From contig CAKUXM010000004.1 in NCBI GenBank assembly GCA_934700335.1, positions 1-64,000 on the forward strand: a DNA stretch of 64,000 nucleotides, in the 5' to 3' direction. Below, piece after piece: positions 17,330 to 24,935 of the stretch (position 1 is the stretch's first letter; each line of letters opens with the position of its first letter). The stretch comes from an uncultured Candidatus Melainabacteria bacterium. GTDB lineage: Bacteria > Cyanobacteriota > Vampirovibrionia > Gastranaerophilales > Gastranaerophilaceae. A program made the position numbers and the translations under genes. Under the pieces are notes generated by a model. That model searched no databases, had not been told where the DNA came from, and worked only from the letters and a program-made list of their open reading frames with translations.

Positions 17330-18625
17330 TTATACCTCTAATTTTATTGGCCAATAATATTCGACTAAATATGATGCTGCATCTAGCGGGTGCATTAAAA
17401 ATTTGAGTTCATTTGATTTTTTAATCTGCTGATACGAAGGAATATCAATTCTTGAAGATCCTTCTTGATATCTTAAATTATAAATATTATATAGAAGCTT
17501 CTCACACTTTTTATCAACATAAACACAAACTTTCCCCCTTGCAGAGCGAACTTTGGCATTAAAAGCTGCAATCCTATTTTTTATCGGAGGATTGAATGCC
17601 CTTATCCTTACATCTGTCTCGTACCCAAATCTTGCAAGAGTATTCTTCATAATTACGTAATTCGTAAACTCGCTCGTGCAACTTCTATTATCGCCAGAAG
17701 CATCACCATTAATAATAATTTTACCCTTATGGTTTGGATATCTATTAACAAATTCTTCGCAAGCCTTCTCTGTCGTAGTATTCTCCATAACAATTTCATC
17801 AAAGAAGAAAACCTTATCCTTAGTCTTGTGAGCCAATATCCAAGACATAGGATCAACATTGAAATCGCAAGTTATATGCACATCTAAATCTGGGCAATAC
17901 TTTATTTCACGAATATTGTCATCTTTAAAACCCTTAACAACAAGCCCAGAATCATAGTCGCCAGTTTCAGCCAAAACAAAAATCTTGTAATACTTCTCAT
18001 CATATAGCTTTTTCATCTCCTCACAAAAACCCTCTGGTAAATAAGTATTTTGGTAAGTAGGAGCAGAAATTAGTCTATAATTCGGTAGCGGATTTTCAAT
18101 AAAAGTTTTATAAACCCAACCCTTATTCATCTCAGGGTTTGTATGCCCAAAAATACGATACTGAAACCCTTTCCAAAAACGTCTTTGAGTTTGTCTCAAT
18201 CTAGCAAGCAACATTTTAAAAGTCGAAAACGGAACATCTGACATTTCCTCAATCTCAACAAACCCCAAATTTAAAGATTTTAATTTATCAGGCTCATCAA
18301 AATGTCTAAACAAAATTTCAGACCCATTTTTAAACGTCAAAGTCTGATTAGAACTTGACCACGCATAATCAACTCCCGCAACAAAACCCATATTATCTAA
18401 ATGCTCAAAATAAGATTGCAACGTAGTATCTCTAACAAGTGTATAAGTTTGCGCACCACAAAGCCCTCTTATCCCTGCAAATTTTAAACATAACAAAATC
18501 CCTAAAAGTGAACCCGCAAAGGTTTTGCCAGACCCAAAACCGCCTTGATACACTGCTACATCTATTGAATAATCGTGAGGAATTTCCAAAAATTCTCTCT
18601 GCGATTTTAATAATTTATATCCCAT
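17330..18625 (-). CDS. Phage terminase large subunit
   Basis: TerL is the ATPase/nuclease motor that packages DNA into procapsids. The 431-residue protein has Walker A GGFGSGKT (28-35) and Walker B LGFVEIEE (about 120-127). It also has a C-terminal RNase H-like nuclease with acidic residues in ITCDFNVD (Asp254), IINGDASGD (Asp308) and HPLDAASYLVEYYW. All expected catalytic parts are intact. It reads from an SD-like GGAGAAGAAATGGG region and ends just before the 76-residue gene. A hairpin separates it from portal. Confidence 0.92.
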   Translation of the reverse strand: MGYKLLKSQREFLEIPHDYSIDVAVYQGGFGSGKTFAGSLLGILLCLKFAGIRGLCGAQTYTLVRDTTLQSYFEHLDNMGFVAGVDYAWSSSNQTLTFKNGSEILFRHFDEPDKLKSLNLGFVEIEEMSDVPFSTFKMLLARLRQTQRRFWKGFQYRIFGHTNPEMNKGWVYKTFIENPLPNYRLISAPTYQNTYLPEGFCEEMKKLYDEKYYKIFVLAETGDYDSGLVVKGFKDDNIREIKYCPDLDVHITCDFNVDPMSWILAHKTKDKVFFFDEIVMENTTTEKACEEFVNRYPNHKGKIIINGDASGDNRSCTSEFTNYVIMKNTLARFGYETDVRIRAFNPPIKNRIAAFNAKVRSARGKVCVYVDKKCEKLLYNIYNLRYQEGSSRIDIPSYQQIKKSNELKFLMHPLDAASYLVEYYWPIKLEV

Positions 18626-18638
18626 TTCTTCTCCTCAA

Positions 18639-18664
18639 GGCGAAACGCTCAAAAGCGTTTCGCC
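18639..18664. repeat. Perfect hairpin between portal and terL
   Basis: An 11-bp perfect stem, GGCGAAACGCT/AGCGTTTCGCC, with a four-base loop lies between the portal stop and the terL start. There is no T-run, so it may be an mRNA stability or partial-attenuation element. Confidence 0.7.
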
Positions 18665-18677
18665 ACTTCATTTCAAT

Positions 18678-20333
18678 TTACCCGACATCTTCTCCTGTTA
18701 AAAAATTGTTTGAATTTTCAATTCCGTATTGTTCAAGCGCATACTTAAAGCACTCAATCCAATTTATCTTTTCAGAAATTTGCGGAACTTCAGCAAACGA
18801 TTTAACGACTTCAAACAATTCTTTTAGTCTTAATTTTCTCTCTGCAGTCGCTTTTCTATCGCCATAACGATAAATATAATGTGCACCACGAATAGAATCA
18901 TCAATTTCTAAAAACATATATTTTCCGCTATCATTCAAACAAATAATTTCTTTGCCAACCTTAAAATTAGCAATAATTTCAGCTGTTTTTTCAACCATTG
19001 GAATAATAAGTTTTCGACTGATAGCATCTAGCATCATATTCAACCTAGCCGATTGACCACTTACAGAATAATTTATTTCAGTAGCTGTTCTTGCCTGATT
19101 TTGAACATTTCCCGTCATATTTTTGAAAATACCTGTCGCATTTTCGGTTGTAGTTTTAAAGTAATTCAAGAAATCCCAGCCATTCAAAGCTTTATCAAAA
19201 GTCAATGGAATAGGAGCCTGAGGCATTAGTGATGTATCATATTCAATAATTTTTCCTGGTCGAACCTCTTGCTCACCTTTAAAACAACCTTTTGGTGCAA
19301 GGTAAGGCGGATTCATCATCAACGCAAGCGCATCAAGTTGTTTATTCATAATGTTTGACGAAATATTATTCATCACAATCGCAACTCTCAACGGTGAAAT
19401 ACCTCTATTTGTCGCAGGTGATTCAATAATATTTGCGTGAATAAACGGATTAATCACAAAAGGGTTAGCCTCAAATCTTATGACCTCTTTTCTGCCAGCT
19501 ACAACAATCAGCCAGTTTTTAAGCAGTTCACCATTTGGTAATTCTATATCACCCCAATATTCCAAAATTTCAACTTTGTTGCCGTCAACTCCTTTATCCG
19601 TATCTTTATTTCTTTTATTCGTAATTAACATTTTCAAGTTTTCAAACTTTTCAGAAGTCAAAGCGTTGTTCAAAGAATTGTTTTGAATTTCGTCAAGCGT
19701 TGAATACGTACGATAAATTTTTGCACAACTATCCCAACTATCTTTATTTTGAATATCAAAAACAAAGTCTTCTGGTTTTATATATCTAACTTTTGCGTTA
19801 TCGTAAACAACCTTATTTTCAACAACAAAAGGTGTTTCATCTTCTGTTGTAAGTTGTTCTTCAATAGTTTTAGCCCTGCGAATATTTTTTAATTTAGTTT
19901 CCCAACCGACAAAAAGCGTACATTCACCAGTTTCAACAACAGAATCAATAATTTTTTCTAACTCGTTTTCAATATTCATCTGCTCAAAAGTATTCACAAG
20001 CATTGCTTTTTGTCTATTTGCAAGCATTTGAGATTGCGGAGTAACTCCAGAAACATCAAACATTCCATCTGCGTGCGAATACAAATTCTCGCTAATATGA
20101 GCCTTCAAGGTTTGAGCCAATTCATAAATATCAGGAAGTTCAATATTTGTACTCCAATCCTTTACACTAGGAACCTTCGTTGAATAAATAGACTCCCGCA
20201 CCAATCTAATATCTGACAATTGCATTGAACGTTTTGTCTCATAATCATCATATTTTTGACTAATATATTTAACTAAATTAACACTCTCGTTTTCATCTAA
20301 CTTTGTCGTCAAATCAATTTTTTCTGTTTGCAT
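18678..20333 (-). CDS. Phage portal protein (podovirus-like)
   Basis: The dodecameric portal forms the DNA channel at one capsid vertex. The 551-residue length and pattern fit podovirus-type portals (T7 portal is about 536): an N-terminal NIELPDIYELAQTLKAHIS segment, a central barrel and stem region, and APKGCFKGEQEVRPGKIIEYD. The helical segment near residues 390-430 (TATEINYSVSGQSARLNMML) resembles the portal stem/crown. It is complete and undamaged. Its 5' end overlaps the acetyltransferase gene by 25 bases, so they are translationally coupled. Confidence 0.85.
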   Translation of the reverse strand: MQTEKIDLTTKLDENESVNLVKYISQKYDDYETKRSMQLSDIRLVRESIYSTKVPSVKDWSTNIELPDIYELAQTLKAHISENLYSHADGMFDVSGVTPQSQMLANRQKAMLVNTFEQMNIENELEKIIDSVVETGECTLFVGWETKLKNIRRAKTIEEQLTTEDETPFVVENKVVYDNAKVRYIKPEDFVFDIQNKDSWDSCAKIYRTYSTLDEIQNNSLNNALTSEKFENLKMLITNKRNKDTDKGVDGNKVEILEYWGDIELPNGELLKNWLIVVAGRKEVIRFEANPFVINPFIHANIIESPATNRGISPLRVAIVMNNISSNIMNKQLDALALMMNPPYLAPKGCFKGEQEVRPGKIIEYDTSLMPQAPIPLTFDKALNGWDFLNYFKTTTENATGIFKNMTGNVQNQARTATEINYSVSGQSARLNMMLDAISRKLIIPMVEKTAEIIANFKVGKEIICLNDSGKYMFLEIDDSIRGAHYIYRYGDRKATAERKLRLKELFEVVKSFAEVPQISEKINWIECFKYALEQYGIENSNNFLTGEDVG

Positions 20334-20857
20334 TTTTCTCTCCTTGTAATTGAATATATTTCTACATCTTGAAGCTTATTATTTTTGATAGTTTCACCCT
20401 TCAACAAAGCCTCTTTTTTAAAGCCCAAAGACCTTAAAAGTCCTTTAACCATTAAATTTTCACGAAAAACAGTGGCTTTTATTTTCTTAAAGCCGTAAAT
20501 TTTAAAGCAATATTTGATAAACTTTTTAGCAACAAATCTTACTTGAGAACCCCAATACTTTCTTGCAAAGCAAGTATTTATTTCTGCTGAATGAAGGTTT
20601 TGAAAATTGCCAATAAAATTATCAAAATAAGCAAAACCCATTAACTCATTTGTTTCACTATCAACAATTGCCCAGAAAAACCTTCCAGAAGCTTCAACCA
20701 TATCAAATAAAGCCTTGACTATATCATTTGCTTGAAAATAATCATCAAACATAAACCTTTCGTATTTGAGCATTAAAGAAAACACTTCTGGAAGAAAATG
20801 GAGATTTCGATACTCATTATTTTTTCTATCAATTATTATTTTTGCAAATTTAATCAT
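20309..20857 (-). CDS. GNAT acetyltransferase within the virion module
   Basis: The 182-residue protein shows the GNAT order: EVFSLMLKYERFMFDDYF, AIVDSETNELMGFAYFDNF, INTCFARKYWGSQVRFVAKKF (the acetyl-CoA loop is degenerate), and VFRENLMVKGLLRSLGFKKEALLKG. Small acetyltransferases occur near portal genes in several podoviruses, where their substrate is unknown. The gene overlaps portal, so it belongs to the phage transcript rather than to the host. The SD is weak (AAAGGA, 14 bases upstream). Confidence 0.75.
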   Translation of the reverse strand: MIKFAKIIIDRKNNEYRNLHFLPEVFSLMLKYERFMFDDYFQANDIVKALFDMVEASGRFFWAIVDSETNELMGFAYFDNFIGNFQNLHSAEINTCFARKYWGSQVRFVAKKFIKYCFKIYGFKKIKATVFRENLMVKGLLRSLGFKKEALLKGETIKNNKLQDVEIYSITRREKCKQKKLI

Positions 20858-20861
20858 TTTA

Positions 20862-20891
20862 TTGACAATTTCCTTTATTTACATGTATAAT
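20862..20891 (+). promoter_or_regulatory. Near-consensus sigma-70 promoter
   Basis: TTGACA (20862-20867), an 18-base spacer and TATAAT (20886-20891) drive the plus-strand membrane protein gene. The two boxes match consensus exactly. A GAGGTG ribosome site (20903-20908) follows. This is the strongest promoter I found in the window. Confidence 0.85.
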
Positions 20892-20913
20892 TACCTTCAA
20901 ATGAGGTGTTTAT

Positions 20914-21375
20914 ATGAATACAGAAGAATTAATTATTGAACAGTACAACATTTACTCTCAACACAAAGAGAAATTTATTGACAGAAGTTTTACGACAAAC
21001 AAATTTTATAATGTTCTTGTACTTGTTCTTTTTGTATTAATCTTCCTTATGAAAGACTTCGTTATTTGTAAAATCTTTTCAGCAAGTGCGATTTTTTCAT
21101 TAACAGGTATTCTTGTTAGTATTCTTTGGTTTTTGAACATTGATGCGTACAATTTTTTAATCAAAATCAAAATTTCAAAAGCGCTAGAAGAAATTGAAAA
21201 ACAATTACCTGTTCAACCATACACAATGGAATTTGCAGCAGTTAGAGCTAGCAAAAGAAGAAAACAACACTTCTACTTTGCTGATATTCAAAAAATATTT
21301 GCTGTTATTTCGCTTTTAATCTTTTTATCACTAATTTTTGCGACTCTAATCCCTACATTAGTTCAAGCATTTTAA
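20914..21375 (+). CDS. RipA/SLATT-like two-to-three-helix membrane protein
   Basis: The 153-residue protein has EEQYNIYSQHKEKFIDRS-type N-terminal helix features (actual: LIIEQYNIYSQHKEKFIDRS), two adjacent helices (about 30-48 and 55-78), then EIEKQLPVQPYTMEF and a C-terminal helix (about 122-150). The EQY-Y-...-R and IEKQLP-PYT-E signatures match what I recall of the 'RipA family octameric membrane protein' group, which is related to SLATT-type membrane domains of defence systems. It is the only plus-strand gene inside the minus-strand phage cluster and has its own promoter, as expected of a moron. Its 3' end overlaps the next minus-strand gene by four bases. Confidence 0.65.
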   Translation: MNTEELIIEQYNIYSQHKEKFIDRSFTTNKFYNVLVLVLFVLIFLMKDFVICKIFSASAIFSLTGILVSILWFLNIDAYNFLIKIKISKALEEIEKQLPVQPYTMEFAAVRASKRRKQHFYFADIQKIFAVISLLIFLSLIFATLIPTLVQAF

Positions 21376-21728
21376 AGCTCAATACTTTCAAATTTCACAA
21401 ATAAAATATCAGTAGAGAAAATATCAGTCTCTTTTCGTTTGAACTTTTCTCTAACATCATTTTGCATACCAATTAAGGCTTCTGCTTGAAGTCCATTAAT
21501 CATTGTTTCTACTTGAGTTTCTTTATTAAAAACTTTAAAGATAGATTTTTTAGTAAAAATTTTACCTGCTGGAACATCTTTAATGTTAGTAATTAAGACT
21601 TTTCTATTGTTTCCAACTCTGTTATTAAAAGCATTTTTCAGCTCTTCTTGCATTTTTAACTTAATAAGTTCATCTATCGACTTATTTTCCATTAATATTT
21701 CTTCTGTTAAATCTTTTTGTTGTTTCAT
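21372..21728 (-). CDS. Hypothetical protein of the virion module
   Basis: I do not recognise a family. The 118-residue soluble protein is helical at the N-terminus (about 1-35, Glu/Lys-rich) with a mixed C-terminal domain (KVLITNIKDVPAGKIFTKKS ... ETQVETMINGLQAEALIGMQ). It is preceded by AAGGAGAAAAA, a strong SD, nine bases after terS. Its position between terS and the acetyltransferase/portal genes suggests a phage accessory protein. Confidence 0.6.
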   Translation of the reverse strand: MKQQKDLTEEILMENKSIDELIKLKMQEELKNAFNNRVGNNRKVLITNIKDVPAGKIFTKKSIFKVFNKETQVETMINGLQAEALIGMQNDVREKFKRKETDIFSTDILFVKFESIEL

Positions 21729-21737
21729 TTTTTCTCC

Positions 21738-22166
21738 TTAAATTTTTTTATCGTCAAGATTGCTAATCGTAATAATTTTTGTAGAAAAGCCCTCTTGAAC
21801 TTCTTTTGAGTTAAACCCTAAATACTTACAAAGACTTTCTAATGCTTTAATTCCTGCAGAAGAATCCCTAAGTTTTTTCTTACCAGTTGGATAACCTTCT
21901 TTATCAAGAATATCCTCTTCTTGAAGTGAAAACTCTGCGATTTGCAACAATTTTTGAACCACATAACCTTTGTGCACTTGCAAACTTTCAATCTGATTTT
22001 TCATTTGCAATCTTATTTCATTAACAATTTCTTTATCGTTCAAAAATTTACGTGCCAAACTTTTTAGATTTCTATCCTTATAGCCAGCTTTTTTCAAAGA
22101 AGCTTCAGCATCTAAAGTCCTTATATATTCAGCGATAAACTGTTTTTGTTGTTGATTAATACTCAT
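21738..22166 (-). CDS. Phage terminase small subunit
   Basis: TerS recognises the packaging site and regulates TerL. The 142 residues follow the Terminase_2 pattern: QQQKQFIAEYIRTLDAEASL, KKAGYKDRNLKSLARKFL (helix-turn-helix), then an oligomerising helix and DSSAGIKALESLCKYLGF. The length is normal and the frame intact. It is separated from TerL by four genes, unlike the usual adjacent terS-terL order. Confidence 0.85.
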   Translation of the reverse strand: MSINQQQKQFIAEYIRTLDAEASLKKAGYKDRNLKSLARKFLNDKEIVNEIRLQMKNQIESLQVHKGYVVQKLLQIAEFSLQEEDILDKEGYPTGKKKLRDSSAGIKALESLCKYLGFNSKEVQEGFSTKIITISNLDDKKI

Positions 22167-22249
22167 AATGTTAAGATTTCTTAATAAATTTGCCCCTAAT
22201 AAAATAAAAAGTTATTATAATTATGCTATTTATATTTCGGCTAGTGTAA

Positions 22250-22286
22250 AATCTACCGGTTGACAAAGTTCAGCCGGTTTCTTTTT
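22250..22286 (+). other. Hairpin with T-rich tail between terS and adaptor gene
   Basis: An imperfect stem (ACCGG-TGA against TCA-CCGGT) at about 22255-22279 is followed on the plus strand by TTTCTTTTTTTT. It would terminate plus-strand (antisense) transcription. No plus-strand gene ends here, so its role is unclear. Confidence 0.4.
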
Positions 22287-22292
22287 TTTCAT

Positions 22293-22934
22293 TTAGACAC
22301 TTCGACGAATAACAATTGAAGGTGTTTCATCGGCTGAAACAGCCAATTTTGAACGCATATTGGCTAAAGCTTTGTTATACATTGCAAGCCAATAATTAAA
22401 TTTTGGATATTCTAAATTAGCCTTCATTCGCATACAAGTTCCGTAAACCAAAAGCGGTTCCACAAAAATATCTGGAATTAACGATTCGTCCTCTGCAAAC
22501 TCCATTTGTGATTTTGTTAAACCTTCTTTTGATTTTGCAAAATCAGAAGAACTATAAATAATTTTTATTTTTTTATCTTCTTCAAAAACAGGTAAATAAA
22601 GCATATCGCCTAATACAGAATATTTTCTATCTTTTTTAGAAGAAAACAAAAAGGCTTCAAAATCATTTGTAAATTCATACTTTGAATTATCAATTGACAA
22701 CGTCTTTATTCTACCGTTAATTGTATTTTTCAATTCACCAGTTTTTGCCGGTAAATCAAGAGTTGATTGTTTCAATAAAAAATTCCAATCATCAAAAGTA
22801 CAAACCTCAGAATTAACAATATTTAAAATATTTTTAATTTTTAGATGATCATTTTTTATCAGTTCATCAAAACTTTTTACTTTTTTATAATTAAGTTCAA
22901 TAAGACATTTATTGATTAAATCTAAATATTTCAT
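22293..22934 (-). CDS. Head-tail adaptor (T7 gp11-like)
   Basis: I chose the ATG at 22934 (MKYLDLINKCLIELNYK) because it follows GAAAGGTTTTT. The upstream in-frame codons include a hairpin and no SD. The resulting 213 residues are close to T7 gp11 (196). The N-terminal pattern LDLINKCLIELNYKKVKSFD with NIVNSEVC resembles gp11-type tail tubular A proteins that form the ring below the portal. The C-terminus ends ETPSIVIRRSV. This assignment is by pattern and context. Confidence 0.6.
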   Translation of the reverse strand: MKYLDLINKCLIELNYKKVKSFDELIKNDHLKIKNILNIVNSEVCTFDDWNFLLKQSTLDLPAKTGELKNTINGRIKTLSIDNSKYEFTNDFEAFLFSSKKDRKYSVLGDMLYLPVFEEDKKIKIIYSSSDFAKSKEGLTKSQMEFAEDESLIPDIFVEPLLVYGTCMRMKANLEYPKFNYWLAMYNKALANMRSKLAVSADETPSIVIRRSV

Positions 22935-22962
22935 AAAAACCTTTCTTCTCTTGCCGAAGCCA

Positions 22963-22982
22963 TACGGCAAATAAATGCCGTA
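22963..22982. repeat. Small hairpin between scaffold and adaptor genes
   Basis: A 7-bp perfect stem, TACGGCA/TGCCGTA, with a six-base loop lies between the scaffold stop and the adaptor SD. Confidence 0.55.
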
Positions 22983-22999
22983 CACTCCGACTTAGAGAG

Positions 23000-23740
23000 T
23001 TAACGAATTAAACCTTGTCTCAACTGTTCCATAATAAGTTTTTCGTTTTTAGTAAATTCTGCACCACTCATTTTGCCAATTTGTTCACGAGTAAAAATTA
23101 TTTGCTTAGACGAATCTTTTGCGTTTTGTGCATTTGCATTAAGTCTACTTTTTGCTTCTTCATTTGTCTTTTGCATTTTTGCCTCTATCTCAGTTTCTTT
23201 TAAATATCTTTCTATCGCTGATTTTTCAACCATTTCAATAAGTTTAGATATTTGGGAAACCTCCTCCTTGTCAAAATTTAGGACTCCAGATTTTAAATAA
23301 TTTAGAACATCTAAACGCCCATTTTTATTAAAGAAATCTGGGTTTTCCTTCTCAAATTCAGAAATAGCAGAAATTTTATCAAAAGATTTTTCACTCAATT
23401 GTTGATGAGTTTTTTGTTCTGGTATTTTTAAATCACATTGTCGTAATTCTTGATAGCCCTTATTTATAATTTGTTGAATTAAATTTTCTCCTTGTTTTTG
23501 ATTTAAAAGTCCAGATTTCAAAAACATTTCAACTTTTGAAATATCATTTTTTGCTCGTCTTTCAATTTCGTGAATTTTGTCTTCAACCTTTTTCAAAGCA
23601 TCGGACTCTTTTTGATTTTGTACTTGAAGCTCAGCTTTGTCTTCAAGATTTTTATTGCTATCACATTCGAGAGCTTTTTGGTCAAAATTTTCTTTTTCGT
23701 TCGATAAATTTTCCAAAGCAACGTCTAGATTATTATTCAT
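23000..23740 (-). CDS. Putative capsid scaffolding protein
   Basis: The 246-residue protein is acidic/charged, almost wholly helical and coiled-coil rich (Glu, Lys, Gln, Asn repeats), with no membrane helix. The C-terminus has basic and helical segments ending NEKLIMEQLRQGLIR. Size, composition and position before the capsid gene fit a podoviral scaffold (T7 scaffold is about 307). Sequence identity is not diagnostic for this class, so the call rests on context. Confidence 0.6.
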   Translation of the reverse strand: MNNNLDVALENLSNEKENFDQKALECDSNKNLEDKAELQVQNQKESDALKKVEDKIHEIERRAKNDISKVEMFLKSGLLNQKQGENLIQQIINKGYQELRQCDLKIPEQKTHQQLSEKSFDKISAISEFEKENPDFFNKNGRLDVLNYLKSGVLNFDKEEVSQISKLIEMVEKSAIERYLKETEIEAKMQKTNEEAKSRLNANAQNAKDSSKQIIFTREQIGKMSGAEFTKNEKLIMEQLRQGLIR

Positions 23741-23754
23741 AAATTACCTTTCTT

Positions 23755-23991
23755 TTATTTCTTAGAATTTTTCATACAAATAACGGCTTGTTCAATCGCA
23801 TTATCAATAAATTTTGATAAACAAAGAACCAAAATAGATTTAAAAGGTTGCATAATTGGTAATTTTGATACAACAAATCTAATAGCCATTTCCTTCTTTT
23901 GTTTGCCAGAAGCAGTTGTCAAAACAGCCTCTGCATTTTTTACCGCAGAAAATGCAGTATCCTTAATTGTTTCTTTTAGATTTTTAAACAT
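23755..23991 (-). CDS. Small hypothetical protein next to the capsid gene
   Basis: The 78 residues open MFKNLKETIKDTAFSAVKNAEAVL and continue with a helical, mildly hydrophobic segment (MQPFKSILVLCLSKFIDNAIE). It lies 11 bases after the capsid stop. Possible roles include a capsid decoration or membrane-active protein; no family was recognised. Confidence 0.55.
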   Translation of the reverse strand: MFKNLKETIKDTAFSAVKNAEAVLTTASGKQKKEMAIRFVVSKLPIMQPFKSILVLCLSKFIDNAIEQAVICMKNSKK

Positions 23992-24002
23992 AATTATTAA
24001 CC

Positions 24003-24896
24003 TTATTTGTTACCTTCCGCTTCTTGAGTTGGTGCGACATAATTAGGATCTTTAACAACCATTTTTGCTAAAGCTGATGGCACAACTGTTTTTGCACCAT
24101 ATAAATACAAACCTCTAACCAAATCAGAGAAAGAATCTTTATCTCTTAAACTTTCAATTTTTGCTAATTGAGAAGCAAAAGTAATTGCATCATTTGTACC
24201 CGCTAAGATGTAAAATTTACCAGCAACAGAAGTTAAATTTGTGCTTACAAGAACGTCCATGCCCGCAATTCTGCCGATTGAACCAGTTCTAAGTGTTTCG
24301 TCTGCTACATTATGAGCGCCGATAAATTCTGTTGATTGTAATAAATATGATTCAATGATTGGATTAATAACAACCCAAGGTTTTTTGTTACCAGAAATAG
24401 CATCTGAATTTTTAAGTTTTAATGCTAATTCTACAAAATATGAGTAAATTGTAGATTTGTTCAATTCAACTGGTGTTTCATCAGAAGCCACAATGTTTGA
24501 AGCTTCAACATTTGCATGCATACCTAAAAGATATGAGTCTTGAACCTCTTCAATAGCTTTTTTAGCTCTTTCTAAATGAGCGTCCATAATTGAAGTATTT
24601 GCTTGCGCTTGAGCCACATCATTAATTTTGAAAGCAAAATATTTCTTTTGGTCGATAACTAAATCTTGAGAAGTCGGAGTAAGCTCGCTATATGATAAAT
24701 TATCATTGCCAAGCGTAGAAATAGTAACTTCAGAAGGAGAAATAATTTTTACAGTATCACCCTGATTTTTAATTTCACCCTCATAGTTTCTGTTAACACA
24801 TTGAAGCATTACACAATTTTTTTCTAGCATTGTGTTCAATTTTTGACTCCAAATTTCTGGAATAAAAGCTGAATAAGCATTTTTCGTTTCTGTCAT
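24003..24896 (-). CDS. Major capsid protein, HK97-fold type
   Basis: The 297-residue protein starts ETKNAYSAFIPEIWSQKLN and has the N-arm pattern of podoviral and P22-5-like coat proteins (ENCVMLQCVNRNYEGEI, GDTVKIISPSEVTI). It continues with an E-loop-like segment and a central helix (DAHLERAKKAIEEVQDSYLL). PWVVINPIIESYLL, GRIAGMDVLVSTNL and a C-terminal P-domain strand region follow. Length and pattern are complete. It would form the icosahedral shell together with the scaffold gene downstream. Confidence 0.85.
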   Translation of the reverse strand: MTETKNAYSAFIPEIWSQKLNTMLEKNCVMLQCVNRNYEGEIKNQGDTVKIISPSEVTISTLGNDNLSYSELTPTSQDLVIDQKKYFAFKINDVAQAQANTSIMDAHLERAKKAIEEVQDSYLLGMHANVEASNIVASDETPVELNKSTIYSYFVELALKLKNSDAISGNKKPWVVINPIIESYLLQSTEFIGAHNVADETLRTGSIGRIAGMDVLVSTNLTSVAGKFYILAGTNDAITFASQLAKIESLRDKDSFSDLVRGLYLYGAKTVVPSALAKMVVKDPNYVAPTQEAEGNK

Positions 24897-24935
24897 TTTG
24901 TTTTTCCTTTCTTTTTTATGTACCCTTACACAGAA

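Noticed and set aside
20309..20857. Host resistance acetyltransferase
   Set aside because: It overlaps portal by 25 bases and shares the phage strand, so a phage origin is more likely than an antibiotic-resistance gene.
22935..22985. 17-residue N-terminal extension of the adaptor protein
   Set aside because: It runs through a hairpin and has no SD, while the ATG at 22934 has GAAAGG.
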